Positions 16,285 through 24,407 of a stretch of DNA of 64,000 bases are shown in pieces. The DNA is taken from positions 310,001-374,000 of the forward strand of contig CAWIJK010000002.1 of assembly GCA_963836375.1 (NCBI GenBank). Direction: 5' to 3'. This DNA is from CAWIJK01 sp963836375. GTDB lineage: Bacteria; Actinomycetota; Acidimicrobiia; Acidimicrobiales; RAAP-2. The position numbers and the translations under genes were made by a program. Position 1 is the first letter of the stretch; every line of letters starts with the position of its first letter. Under the pieces are notes generated by a model. It was not told the origin of the DNA. It was given only the letters and a program-made list of their open reading frames with translations, and did no database searches.

Positions 16285-16634
16285 GGTGGAGGTGGCGGGA
16301 ATCGAACCCGCGTCCTCCGGCATCTCAATAGGCCTTCTCCGAGCGCAGCCGGTAGAGGATTGTCGGGGGCTCCACTGCTACCGGCACCTATGGCGCCCCG
16401 TATCCGGCTTCGGTGTCCCTGAGGGTCGGTCGGAGCAACCCCTCAGGTGAGCCCTACTTGATGACGCTCGTACCCGGCCCGTAGGGCTGAGACCGGACGA
16501 ACGTCGCAGTTCTTAGGCTGCGAGCGCGAGCTGAGGCTCGGCGTTTGTTTTTGGTTCCGGCTCTTTAACGTGGTTCCGGAGACCACGGCTCGCTTCTCCT
16601 ATATCAACGACCGGAGTCGAGACCATTCACCCCC
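16285..16634 (-). ncRNA. ssrA: Transfer-messenger RNA (tmRNA, ssrA)
   Basis: Trans-translation RNA that rescues stalled ribosomes with SmpB. On the minus strand the 5' end GGGGGTGAATGGTCTCGAC pairs with the 3' acceptor arm CACCTCC, and the T-arm reads GGACGCGGGTTCGATTCCC. The internal reading frame ends in LALAA then TAA (TTA at 16513-16515 on the plus strand); the residues before it read EPKTNAEPQ. The resume codon is not certain. The encoded 3' end is ACC followed by G, so the last A of CCA is added after transcription. Length (350 nt) fits one-piece actinobacterial tmRNAs. smpB lies just upstream on the same strand. Confidence 0.93.
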
Positions 16635-16691
16635 GGGATCTTGTCGGACGCTTCCTATCTGGATAGCCCCACCATTCTACCGGATCGGGGG

Positions 16692-17216
16692 TCATCCCCA
16701 CCGCTCGGCGGTGCGAGCCGCCCGCGCCGCTTCCCGCTCGGCGTCCCTGGTCAAGATGACCTGGCGCTTGTCGTGCAGCTTGCGCCCCCTGGCCAGCGCC
16801 AGCTCGACCTTGGCCTTGCCGTCGCGGAAGTACAGGGCGGTAGGGACCAGGGTCAGCGCCTGCTGCTGGGTGCGGCCCATGAGCTCGTCGATCTGGCGGC
16901 GGTGGACCAGGAGCTTGCGCTTGCGATCCGGGTCGTGGGCCCCCACGCCGGTGGCGAACTGCCAGGGGGGGATGTGGAGACCGAACAGCCAGAGCTCGCC
17001 GTCCGAGACCCGTGCGTAGGCGTCGGAGAGCTGGGCCTTGCCTTCCCGTAGGGACTTCACCTCGCTGCCTTGGAGCACGATGCCCGCCTCGAAGGACTCG
17101 AGGATCTCGTAGTCGTGCCGGGCCCGGCGGTTGGTGGCCACCCGCCGGTCCCCGGCGTGGGCCGCGGCCTCGCGGGCCGCCGCCCGCTTCGCCGCCGTTT
17201 TCTTGGCCCGTGCCAT
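16692..17216 (-). CDS. smpB: SsrA-binding protein SmpB
   Basis: A 174-residue tmRNA partner needed for trans-translation. It shows the family core NRRARHDYEILESFEAGIVLQGSEVKSLR split across the oligonucleotide-binding barrel, then SDAYARV, ELWLFGLHIPPW, KRKLLVHRRQID and the basic C-terminal tail starting ALARGRKLHDKR that enters the decoding site. Residues 1-25 are an extra Ala/Lys/Arg-rich extension, common in high-GC actinobacteria. The gene precedes ssrA on the same strand by 57 bp, so co-transcription is likely. TACCCT at 17223-17228, six bases before the ATG, suggests a leaderless message. Confidence 0.95.
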   Translation of the reverse strand: MARAKKTAAKRAAAREAAAHAGDRRVATNRRARHDYEILESFEAGIVLQGSEVKSLREGKAQLSDAYARVSDGELWLFGLHIPPWQFATGVGAHDPDRKRKLLVHRRQIDELMGRTQQQALTLVPTALYFRDGKAKVELALARGRKLHDKRQVILTRDAEREAARAARTAERWG

Positions 17217-17222
17217 CGTCCG

Positions 17223-17228
17223 AGGGTA
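17223..17228 (-). promoter_or_regulatory. -10 box (TACCCT) for leaderless smpB
   Basis: TACCCT ends six bases before the smpB ATG, so transcription should begin at the start codon itself. No recognisable -35. Confidence 0.5.
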
Positions 17229-17295
17229 CCGGCCGGCCGTGCGGCCGAGCTCCGAGTCGTTGGCCGGGATCCGCGTCGGCCCAGGCCAGGACCAT

Positions 17296-17301
17296 TACGC
17301 T
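17296..17301 (+). promoter_or_regulatory. -10 box (TACGCT) for leaderless mec
   Basis: TACGCT ends seven bases before the mec GTG, back to back with the smpB promoter in the same short intergenic region. Confidence 0.45.
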
Positions 17302-17308
17302 CACCAGC

Positions 17309-17731
17309 GTGCTGCGCCTGCCCAACGAGATCTACCTCAAGATGATCGGCCACTGCATCACCGGTCTGCCCGACGAGGCGTGCGGCCTGCTGACCGGTGA
17401 GTACGGCGGCGGCGAGGTCATCGGTTGCTACCCGACCCCCAATGCCGCCGCCTCGGCCAAGGTCTACTCGATCGACCCCTTGGAGATCCTCAAGGTGGAC
17501 CGCGACGCCCAGGAGCACGGGGTCGACATCATCGGCGTCTTCCACTCCCACACCCATACCGACGCGTACCCCTCACCGACCGACGTGGCCCAGGCCCTGG
17601 ACCCCGGGTGGCACTACGTGCTGGTCTCGCTGCGCGACAGCCAGCCGGTGGTCCGGAGCTACGCCATCGTGGAGGGCACGATCACCGAGGAGTCGGTGGT
17701 GGTGCTCACCCACGCCGCCCAGGCCAGCTGA
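17309..17731 (+). CDS. mec: CysO-cysteine peptidase (JAMM/MPN metalloprotease, Mec-like)
   Basis: Zinc peptidase of the JAB1/MPN+ (JAMM) family, about 140 residues. The full zinc site is present: Glu in LPDEACGLLTG and HSHTHTDAYPSPTD (HxH-x7-S-x2-D). In M. tuberculosis Mec (Rv1334) cleaves cysteine from CysO-cysteine, the last step of the O-phosphoserine cysteine route. Here the next two genes are cysO and cysM in the same order, which supports this role. GTG 17309 is chosen because it gives the family N-terminus LRLPNEIYLKMIGHC and follows a -10 box closely. An open frame upstream overlaps smpB and is not coding. Confidence 0.9.
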   Translation: MLRLPNEIYLKMIGHCITGLPDEACGLLTGEYGGGEVIGCYPTPNAAASAKVYSIDPLEILKVDRDAQEHGVDIIGVFHSHTHTDAYPSPTDVAQALDPGWHYVLVSLRDSQPVVRSYAIVEGTITEESVVVLTHAAQAS

Positions 17732-17859
17732 GGCGGTGGGGGACTCTCCCGGAGGGCGCCCGGGGCCGGGCAGCCGGTAGAATCCCAACCGGAACAGTCA
17801 ACATTTCGAGGCCCGTGGGTGTCCGCCCCGGCCACAACCGCCTGAGACCGGGAGGTCCC

Positions 17860-18138
17860 GTGCCCGTCGCCGTCCGCCTGCCGACCGTCCTCCGCTCCCA
17901 GGCCGGGGGGCACGCCACCGTGGTGGTCGAGGGAGCGGCGACCATCGGTGACGTGCTCCAGGGCCTGGTCGGCCAATACCCGGGCATGGCCGGGCAGGTC
18001 CTGAACGACGACGGCACCCTCCACCGCTTCGTCAATGTGTACGTGAACGACGACGACGTCCGGTATCTCTCGTCCCTCGAGACACCGGTCGCCGACGGCG
18101 ACGAGGTCACCATCCTCCCCGCGGTGGCCGGGGGCTGA
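17860..18138 (+). CDS. cysO: Ubiquitin-like sulfur carrier protein CysO (MoaD/ThiS family)
   Basis: A 92-residue beta-grasp protein ending in the required di-glycine (ILPAVAGG), which is thiocarboxylated to carry sulfur. Core motifs are VAVRLPTVLRSQAGG, VNVYVNDDDVRYL and DGDEVTILP. In mycobacteria CysO-COSH donates sulfide to CysM-bound aminoacrylate. The start GTG 17860 follows GGGAGG by four bases. It lies between mec and cysM, 128 bp after mec and 11 bp before cysM. The adenylyltransferase that charges it (MoeZ-like) is not in this window. Confidence 0.9.
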   Translation: MPVAVRLPTVLRSQAGGHATVVVEGAATIGDVLQGLVGQYPGMAGQVLNDDGTLHRFVNVYVNDDDVRYLSSLETPVADGDEVTILPAVAGG

Positions 18139-18149
18139 TCGCCGGCGCC

Positions 18150-19115
18150 ATGACCTCGTACGGCAGCGTCCTCGACCTGATCGGCGACACGCCGATGGTC
18201 GAGGTGAGCCAGCTCAGCCCCAACCCGGCGGTGCGCATCCTGGTGAAGCTCGAGGGGCGTAATCCCGGCGGCTCGGTCAAGGACCGGGTGGCGCTCTCGT
18301 TGGTCCAGCAGGCCGAGAAGGACGGGACCCTGGTCCCGGGCCGTCCCGGCCAGGTCCTGATCGAGCCCACCTCGGGCAACACCGGCATCGGCCTGGCCCT
18401 CGTCTGCCGGGTCAAGGGCTACCACCTAAAGGTGGTCCTGCCGACCAACGTGTCGACCGAACGCCGTCAGCTGCTCACCTTGTGGGGGGCCGAGATCATC
18501 GAGTCGCCCGGCGCGGAGGGATCCAACGGCGCCGTCCGCATGGCCCTGCGCCTGGTTGAAGAGCACCCCGAGTGGGTGTTCCTCTACCAGTACGCGAACC
18601 CGGCCAATCCCCAGGCCCACTACGAGGGCACCGGGCCCGAGATCTGGCGGGACTGCCCCGAGATCACCCACTTCGTGGCCGGACTCGGCACCTCGGGCAC
18701 CCTGCTCGGCGCCGGGCGCTTCTTGAAAGAGCAGAACCCCGCCCTCGAGGTCTGGGCGGTCGAGCCCCCGGCGGGCGAGATGGTCGACGGACTGCGCAAC
18801 CTCGACGACGGCTACATCCCGCCGATCTTCGAGCAGCTGGGTGGGGCCGGGCTCTTGGACCGCAAGACCGTGGTGCGACCCAAAGAGTCGATCGAGTGGA
18901 CCCGTCGGTTGACCGAGGCGGGGCTCTTCGTCGGCATCTCGTCGGGGGCGGCGATGGCCGGGGCGGCCAAGTGCGCGGCCCAGGTGCCCCCCGGTGAGGA
19001 GGCGGTGATCGTCGTGGTCTCGGCCGACGACGGTTGGAAGTACTTGTCCACCGGGGCCTGGACGGACGACCTCGACGAGGTCGTCGCCCGGGCGGCGTCG
19101 ATGATCTACTTCTGA
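18150..19115 (+). CDS. cysM: Cysteine synthase CysM (CysO-dependent, O-phosphoserine type)
   Basis: PLP-dependent beta-replacement enzyme, 321 residues. The catalytic lysine is in NPGGSVKDRVAL, the substrate loop is PTSGNTGIGLAL, and the phosphate-binding loop is GLGTSGTLLGAGRFL. The SSGAAMAG motif follows. Directly behind cysO and mec, it fits mycobacterial CysM (Rv1336), which uses O-phosphoserine and CysO thiocarboxylate instead of O-acetylserine and free sulfide. Substrate choice is inferred from context. The route resists oxidative stress because sulfide is not released. Confidence 0.92.
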   Translation: MTSYGSVLDLIGDTPMVEVSQLSPNPAVRILVKLEGRNPGGSVKDRVALSLVQQAEKDGTLVPGRPGQVLIEPTSGNTGIGLALVCRVKGYHLKVVLPTNVSTERRQLLTLWGAEIIESPGAEGSNGAVRMALRLVEEHPEWVFLYQYANPANPQAHYEGTGPEIWRDCPEITHFVAGLGTSGTLLGAGRFLKEQNPALEVWAVEPPAGEMVDGLRNLDDGYIPPIFEQLGGAGLLDRKTVVRPKESIEWTRRLTEAGLFVGISSGAAMAGAAKCAAQVPPGEEAVIVVVSADDGWKYLSTGAWTDDLDEVVARAASMIYF

Positions 19116-19121
19116 GGGCCG

Positions 19122-19904
19122 GTGAGCGCCCCCGGGCCCCCCGGGCCGAACACGTTGACGGTCCTCGGGTGCGACGGCGGGTACCCCGGCCCGGGCGGCG
19201 CGGGGAGCGGGTACCTCGTCGAGTGCGGACCGACCAGCCTGTGGCTCGACGCCGGGCCGGGCACCTTCGCCAACCTCCAGCAGGTGCGCGATCCGGGGAC
19301 CGTCGACGCGGTGGTGCTCTCCCACGAGCACCCCGACCACTGGTCGGACCTCGAGTCCTTCGCCGTCTGGCTCATGCAGGTGGGCGGTGGGCGCACGGTG
19401 CCGGTCCACGCCCCCCCGGGGCTACGGGCCCGCTCCTACTTCGCCGACAGCCCCGTCTTCGACTGGCACGAGACCACCGCGGGCCGGACCCTCACCGTGG
19501 GCAGCCTCGGGTGCCGCTTCGTGCGCACCGACCACGGCCCACCCACCTTCGGGCTCCGGCTCGACCCCCTGGCACCGCTCGACTCGGGTCCGGCCCCGGC
19601 TCCCGATCTGTCCCGTTCCCTGGCCTTCTCGGCCGATTCGGGGCCGGGTTGGTCCGTGGACGAGCTGGGGTCGGGCATCGGGACCTTCTTGTGCGAGGCC
19701 ACCTACCTGGCCGACCAGGAAGGGACGAACCACCACCTGAGCGGGCGCCAGGCCGGGTCGATGGCGGCCGAGGCGGGCGTGGTGCGGCTCGTGCTCACTC
19801 ACCGGTCGCCTACGGTGTCGGCCGACGCGTTGGCCGCCGAGGCCGACGTGGCCTTCGGGCGGCCGGTGCTGCAGGCATCGACCGGCCGGGTCTTCGAGTG
19901 GTGA
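19122..19904 (+). CDS. MBL-fold hydrolase, Rv1339-like (possible cAMP phosphodiesterase)
   Basis: Metallo-beta-lactamase-fold hydrolase of 260 residues. The metal motif is SHEHPDHWSDL (HxHxDH), with later His/Asp ligands in TDHGPPTFGLRL, FSADSGPG and LTHRSPTV. Synteny (mec-cysO-cysM-MBL-rph-rdgB) matches M. tuberculosis Rv1334-Rv1341, where Rv1339 occupies this place and is reported as a class of cAMP phosphodiesterase. The rhomboid and murI genes found there are missing here. GTG 19122 lies six bases after cysM, so they form one operon. RNA-processing MBL function is the alternative. Confidence 0.85.
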   Translation: MSAPGPPGPNTLTVLGCDGGYPGPGGAGSGYLVECGPTSLWLDAGPGTFANLQQVRDPGTVDAVVLSHEHPDHWSDLESFAVWLMQVGGGRTVPVHAPPGLRARSYFADSPVFDWHETTAGRTLTVGSLGCRFVRTDHGPPTFGLRLDPLAPLDSGPAPAPDLSRSLAFSADSGPGWSVDELGSGIGTFLCEATYLADQEGTNHHLSGRQAGSMAAEAGVVRLVLTHRSPTVSADALAAEADVAFGRPVLQASTGRVFEW

Positions 19905-19944
19905 ACCGGGTTCCGGTCCACCGGCACCGACAGAGGAGCGAGAC

Positions 19945-20709
19945 GTGAGCACGACCGACGGGGCCGACCCCCGCACCCTCCGAGCCGACGGGCGGTCGCT
20001 CGACCAACTCCGTCCGGTCGCCTTCGACCGAGACTTCACGGTCTTCGCCCCCGGTTCGGTCCTGGTCTCGATGGGCCGCACGAGGGTGCTGTGCACCGCC
20101 TCGGTCGAAGAGCGCGTCCCACCGTGGATGCGTGGCCGCGGCAAGGGCTGGGTCACTGCCGAGTACTCCATGTTGCCCGGGTCGACGGCCGAGCGGGCCT
20201 CGCGGGAGGCGGCCAAGGGAAAGCAGTCCGGGCGGACCCAAGAGATTCAGCGCCTCATCGCCCGGTCGTTGCGGGCCGTGTCGGACCTGGTGGTGCTGGG
20301 CGAGATCCAGGTGACCGTGGACTGCGACGTCCTGCAGGCCGACGGCGGCACCCGCACCGCCTCAATCTGTGGCGCCTACGTGGCCCTGCACGACGCCTTC
20401 ACTCGGATGGTCCAGAAGGGTCAGCTGGCCGGCCACCCCCTGACCGACGCGGTGGCCGCGGTGTCCGTCGGCATCGTCGACGGCGTCGCCATGGTCGACC
20501 TCCCCTACGAGGAGGACTCCCGGGCCGAGGTGGACATGAACGTCGTCATGACCGGGTCGGGACGCTTCGTCGAGGTGCAAGGTACCGCGGAGGGCCAGGC
20601 CTTCAGCCGTTCCGAGCTGACCGAGATGCTGGCCCTGGCCGAGGAGGGGATCGCCCAGCTCTTGAAGGCCCAGGCCGAGGTGCTGGCCCGGCCACCGGCC
20701 CCGCGTTGA
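19945..20709 (+). CDS. rph: Ribonuclease PH
   Basis: Phosphate-dependent 3'-5' exoribonuclease that trims tRNA 3' ends; hexameric, cytoplasmic. 254 residues with the family landmarks LRADGRSLDQLRPV, GRTRVLCTASVEE, GKGWVTAEYSMLPGST, GRTQEIQRLIARSLRA, CDVLQADGGTRTASI and VEVQGTAEG. The start GTG follows an AGGAGCGAG ribosome site. rdgB overlaps its stop codon (TTGA), so the two are translationally coupled, the usual actinobacterial pair. Confidence 0.95.
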   Translation: MSTTDGADPRTLRADGRSLDQLRPVAFDRDFTVFAPGSVLVSMGRTRVLCTASVEERVPPWMRGRGKGWVTAEYSMLPGSTAERASREAAKGKQSGRTQEIQRLIARSLRAVSDLVVLGEIQVTVDCDVLQADGGTRTASICGAYVALHDAFTRMVQKGQLAGHPLTDAVAAVSVGIVDGVAMVDLPYEEDSRAEVDMNVVMTGSGRFVEVQGTAEGQAFSRSELTEMLALAEEGIAQLLKAQAEVLARPPAPR

Positions 20710-21350
20710 GCGATCCCCTGGGCCCCCGCTCGGCCCGGCTCACCTTGGTGCTGGCCACGGCGAATCCGGACAAGACGGCCGAGATCGCCGCCATCCTCTC
20801 CGCCTCGGCGCCGGTCGACCTGGTGCCCCGCCCCCCCGAGGTGCCCGAGGTCGAAGAGGACGGCGAGACCCTCTACGACAACGCCCGCCTCAAGGCCCGT
20901 GCGCTGTGCAGTGCCACCGGGCTGGGGGCAGTGGCCGACGACACCGGCCTCGAGGTGGACGCACTGGACGGCGCCCCGGGCGTCTATTCGGCCCGCTATG
21001 CCGGCGAGCAGGCGACCTACGCCGACAACGTGGCCAAGCTGCTGGCATCGCTGGCCGCCCTCGACGACGGCGGCGGGTCCCGCCGGGCCCGGTTCCGCAC
21101 CGTCGCCCTGGCGGTCTTCCCCGACGGCACGGAGACCTGGGCCGAGGGCACCGTCGAGGGCACCATCACCGCCGAGGCCCGGGGCGGCGGTGGCTTCGGC
21201 TACGACCCGGTGTTCGCCCCCGACGAGGGCGGAGGCCGCACGTTCGCCGAGATGTCCCCCGAGGAGAAGCACGCCTGCTCCCACCGCGGCCGGGCTTTCC
21301 GGGCCCTCGGCGCCGACCTGGCCCGCCGTCTCGCCGCCAGCCGGGACTGA
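20706..21350 (+). CDS. rdgB: RdgB/HAM1 non-canonical purine NTP pyrophosphatase
   Basis: House-cleaning enzyme that hydrolyses dITP, XTP and related triphosphates to monophosphates. 214 residues. Signatures: VLATANPDKTAEI (SHR-like N-terminal loop), EDGETLYDNARLKARAL, VADDTGLEVDALDGAPGVYSAR in pieces, GFGYDPVFAP and SPEEKHACSHRGRAF. The start is taken as TTG 20706 inside the rph stop (TTGA). A longer in-frame extension upstream lies entirely within rph and is ignored. Confidence 0.92.
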   Translation: MSDPLGPRSARLTLVLATANPDKTAEIAAILSASAPVDLVPRPPEVPEVEEDGETLYDNARLKARALCSATGLGAVADDTGLEVDALDGAPGVYSARYAGEQATYADNVAKLLASLAALDDGGGSRRARFRTVALAVFPDGTETWAEGTVEGTITAEARGGGGFGYDPVFAPDEGGGRTFAEMSPEEKHACSHRGRAFRALGADLARRLAASRD

Positions 21351-21371
21351 GGGCACTGCCGTAGCATCGAT

Positions 21372-21391
21372 CGGGGCTGGTTCGAGCCCCG
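21372..21391 (+). other. 7-bp stem hairpin with GGTTCG loop
   Basis: CGGGGCT and AGCCCCG flank a GGTTCG loop, five bases after a TAGCAT -10-like box (21362-21367). It may terminate the mec-rdgB operon or sit in the 5' UTR of the amidohydrolase mRNA. The 157-bp gap holds no other gene. Confidence 0.4.
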
Positions 21392-21507
21392 GTCCTCGGG
21401 CCGGGCGCCGGGCCGGGCCGGGCCGCCGACTGCGACGGTCGACCGGGGGCCGCCGACCGGGCTCCGCCGAAAGGGACAGGGACGGCGACAGGGGAGGAGG
21501 AAATCCG

Positions 21508-22716
21508 GTGCCGTACAACACACTGCGGGTCGTTCACGACGCCGACGCTCACATCATGGAGACGCCGGGCTGGCTCCGGGACCACGCCGACCCCGCCGTG
21601 CGGGACCGGATCGAGCCGCTTCGCTTCCCGAGCGGCAACGAGCTGCGCCAGACCGGCGACCCCGATGCCCAGAAGGAGGACCTCGAGGCCGCCTTCGAGC
21701 GCCTGGCCGCCACCCACGCCTCGGCGGCGTACCGGGACGACGAGGCCGGCCAGATCATGACCCGCAAGAACTACGCGGCGACCGGCTCGTTCATCGCCGG
21801 GGACCGGCCCCGGGCCCTCGACCTGCTCGGATTCTCGAGCCAGTTGGTCTTCAACACCTTCCACAACCGTCGCCTCCACGACTGGGAGCACGGCGGCGAC
21901 CTGGACCTGGCCTACGGGGCGGCCCGGGCCCACAACCGGGGCATGGTCGAGTTCTGCTCGGTCGACCGCCGCCTCCTGCCCACCTGCTACGTGCCCCTGG
22001 CCGACTTCGACCGGGCGGCGGCGATGGCCGACGAGGCCCTTTCGATGGGGGCGGCGGCCCTGCTGGTGGCCTCGGGGTGCCCACCCGGGCACTCGCCCAG
22101 CCACCTCGGGCTCGACCCGATGTGGGCCCGGGCCCAAGAGGCCGGGGTGCCGGTGGTCTTCCACGTCGGGGGAACCGGTGACCTGGTCGACCCGGCCTAC
22201 TTCTTGAACGGCCTGCCGGTCCCGCCCGACTTCCACGGCGGCGACGAGAATTTCCGCTCGGTCGACTACATGGGCATCCCCGGTCCCCCGGCCCAGACCC
22301 TGGCCACGATGATCTTCGACGGGGTCCTCGAGCGCTTCGAGGGACTTCGGATCGGGGTGATCGAGCAGGGGGCGATCTGGATCCCCTCGTGGACCCGCCA
22401 GATGGAGGCGGCCTTCGACGCCTTCGGTCGCCACGAGGAGCGGCTGCGCGCCCTGTCGCTGCGTCCGACCGACTACGTCCGGCGCCAGGTCCGGGCCACG
22501 CCGTACCCGACCGAAGACGTCGGGTGGATCATCGCCCAGAGCGGCCCCGAGATCGCCATGTTCTCCTCGGACTACCCCCACGTGGAGGGGGGCCGCAGGC
22601 CCCTCGAGCACTTCGAGGCGTCGCTGGCCGGGACCGACGAGGAGGCCCGGCAGCGCTTCTACGTCGACAACTTCTTGGACCTGCTCGGGGCGGCCGCTGC
22701 CCCGCTCGCGGCCTGA
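21508..22716 (+). CDS. Amidohydrolase-2 family metal-dependent hydrolase (ACMSD-like)
   Basis: TIM-barrel amidohydrolase of about 402 residues related to ACMSD/decarboxylating hydrolases. The N-terminal metal site is DADAHIMETPGWL (DxH); FHVGGTGD supplies a further His, and SSDYPHVEGGRRPLEHF the C-terminal Asp. Such proteins are abundant in actinobacterial aromatic and steroid catabolism regions; the substrate is unknown. GTG 21508 has an excellent GGGGAGGAGG ribosome site seven bases upstream. It is followed tail-to-tail by doxX. Confidence 0.85.
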   Translation: MPYNTLRVVHDADAHIMETPGWLRDHADPAVRDRIEPLRFPSGNELRQTGDPDAQKEDLEAAFERLAATHASAAYRDDEAGQIMTRKNYAATGSFIAGDRPRALDLLGFSSQLVFNTFHNRRLHDWEHGGDLDLAYGAARAHNRGMVEFCSVDRRLLPTCYVPLADFDRAAAMADEALSMGAAALLVASGCPPGHSPSHLGLDPMWARAQEAGVPVVFHVGGTGDLVDPAYFLNGLPVPPDFHGGDENFRSVDYMGIPGPPAQTLATMIFDGVLERFEGLRIGVIEQGAIWIPSWTRQMEAAFDAFGRHEERLRALSLRPTDYVRRQVRATPYPTEDVGWIIAQSGPEIAMFSSDYPHVEGGRRPLEHFEASLAGTDEEARQRFYVDNFLDLLGAAAAPLAA

Positions 22717-22725
22717 GGCCGCCGG

Positions 22726-23289
22726 TCAGGAGGTCGGGGCGTCCTTGCGCTCGGGCCGCCAGAAGGTCAACAGGAGCAGGGCGCACCCTCCACCCCCGCC
22801 GACCACGGTGATCAAGAGCCCCCACCAGCCCCAGAGGTGCTGGAGGGCGCTCACGTGGCCGTCCACACTCCAGGCCCCGGGCCCCAGGGTGCCCACGGCC
22901 ACCCCCACCAAGGTGAGGGTGGCCACGTACTCCCACCCCTCGCCCGGCCGGAAGATGAAAAAGCCGTTCTTCAGGTGGTTGGTGATCAGGGCGACGAGCA
23001 TGACCCCCACCACCCCGGCCGTGGCCACGGGGGTGAGCAGGCCCAGCACCAACAGGGCGCCCGCCCCGACCTCGGTCAGGCTGGCCGTCCAGGCGTGGAG
23101 GATGCCCGGCTTCATCCCGAGGCTCTCGAACCAGCGGGCCGTGCCGGCGATCTTGCCGCCGCCGTAGATGTGGTTGATGCCGTGGGCCAAGAACACCCCG
23201 GCCAGGGTCAGGCGAAGGATCAAAAGGGCGGTGTTCACCGATCCGCTGGAGACATCGCCCAGCGTCACAAGGTGGCTCAGAGGGATCAC
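22726..23289 (-). CDS. DoxX family membrane protein
   Basis: A 187-residue four-helix membrane protein of the DoxX/DoxD group. Helices at LLILRLTLAGVFLAHGINHIY, AGALLVLGLLTPVATAGVVGVMLVAL, the YVATLTLVGVAVGTLGPG region and LLITVVGGGGGCALLLL. The conserved R...HG...W...E motif of DoxX is visible (RLTLAGVFLAHG, W near GTARWFESLG, E in TEVGAG). The role in the family is poorly defined, often linked to redox or membrane-associated oxidoreductases. It stands alone between convergent and divergent neighbours. Confidence 0.8.
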   Translation of the reverse strand: MIPLSHLVTLGDVSSGSVNTALLILRLTLAGVFLAHGINHIYGGGKIAGTARWFESLGMKPGILHAWTASLTEVGAGALLVLGLLTPVATAGVVGVMLVALITNHLKNGFFIFRPGEGWEYVATLTLVGVAVGTLGPGAWSVDGHVSALQHLWGWWGLLITVVGGGGGCALLLLTFWRPERKDAPTS

Positions 23290-23355
23290 GTCGGTGCCTT
23301 TCGTTGGCGCCGGGCTGCCGGCGGAGGGGTCGTCGTGGTGGGCGGATCGGCGCGC

Positions 23356-24224
23356 TCAGCGGATGCGGGGCTTCACCCGCTGGCCCGAGGCGAAGGCCCG
23401 CTGGCCCTCGGCCAGGCTCTCCTGGTCGGTCCCCAGCCCGACGAAGGCCCACCCGAGGTCGAGGGCCTGGCCCCGGGAGAGTTCCCGGCCGGCCCACAGT
23501 GCCCGCAAGGAGCCCTGGACGGCCAGGGCCGGGGCGGCGGCGATCTGGGCGGCCACCCAGCCGGCACGCTCGCGCAGTTCGGGGGCCGCGCAGACCTCCG
23601 AGACGAACCCGATCTCGTGGGCCCGGGCGGCCGACATGCGCTCGGAATTGCCGAGGAGGGTGATCCGCAGGATCTCGCCGAAGGGCATCTTGGGCAGCAG
23701 GTGCAGTGGTTCGTAGCCGGCGGCCATGCCGTAGCTCACGTGGGGGTCGAAGAAGGTGGCGTGCTCGGCCGCCACGATGATGTCCACCTCGCCCAGCATG
23801 TAGAAGGCCCCGCCGCAGGCCATGCCGTTGATGGCGGCCACCACCGGCTTCCACAGGTCGTTGGACTTGGGCCCGATGTTCTCACCGGGGTCATCGAACA
23901 TGAACGGCGTGGAGCCTGACCCGACGTGCACCGGCTCGGGACCCGCGCCCGGGTCCGGCGCGCGTCGGCACCCGCGCCGGCGGCGTTGGTTGCCCGGGCG
24001 TCGCCCAGGACCTCGTTGCGGTCGATCCCGGTGCAAAAGGCCCGGTCGCCCGAGCCGGTGAGCACGACGGCGCGCACCGAGTCGTCCCGGCGAAGCCATC
24101 GCCACACCGTCCGGAGCTCGTGCTGCATGGTGGCGTTGAAGGCGTTGAAGACGTCGGGGCGGTTGAGGGTCACCCAGGCGACCCCGTCGGCCGCCTCGTA
24201 GGTGATGGTCTCGAATTCGGGCAC
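23356..24224 (-). pseudogene. Enoyl-CoA hydratase/isomerase (crotonase) split by a frameshift
   Basis: Crotonase-fold enzyme of fatty-acyl or steroid beta-oxidation. The N-terminal ~80 residues (ITYEAADGVAWVTLNRPDVF, VVLTGSGDRAFCTGIDRNEVL) are in one frame, and the remaining ~190 (PFMFDDPGENIGPKSND, VVAAINGMACGGAFYML, RMSAARAHEIGFVSEV) in another. The two oxyanion-hole segments are thus intact but out of frame. The break lies near 23930-23965 in a GC run. GTG 24222-24224 is a confident start because TATCGT stands exactly six bases upstream. It could be a true pseudogene or an assembly indel. C-terminal HHxQ-like signatures are absent, so the subfamily is unclear. Confidence 0.8.
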
Positions 24225-24230
24225 GGCGAC

Positions 24231-24236
24231 ACGATA
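24231..24236 (-). promoter_or_regulatory. -10 box (TATCGT) for leaderless crotonase gene
   Basis: TATCGT ends six bases before GTG 24224. It supports this start and shows that the broken gene still has a promoter. Confidence 0.5.
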
Positions 24237-24407
24237 ACCGTCCGACCGGGCCGCACCGGGGTGCCCGGGCCAGCAGCGGACCCGGCCCGGGCAGACGGGC
24301 GCCGGAGTGGGCGCACCCGCTACGTTTGGCACCGCGCCGGGGCCGTCCCGGCGCCTGCGGCCCGACGGTGGTCCGGCCGCCCGCGGGCGATCGATGGAGG
24401 AGCGACA

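Noticed and set aside
16244..16310. Direct attachment-site duplication of the tmRNA 3' end
   Set aside because: The T-arm/acceptor sequence itself is not repeated elsewhere in the window; only the adjacent palindromic motif is.
21362..21395. tRNA-like T-arm (GGTTCGAG) near 21380
   Set aside because: Only a hairpin; no acceptor, D or anticodon arms can be built around it.
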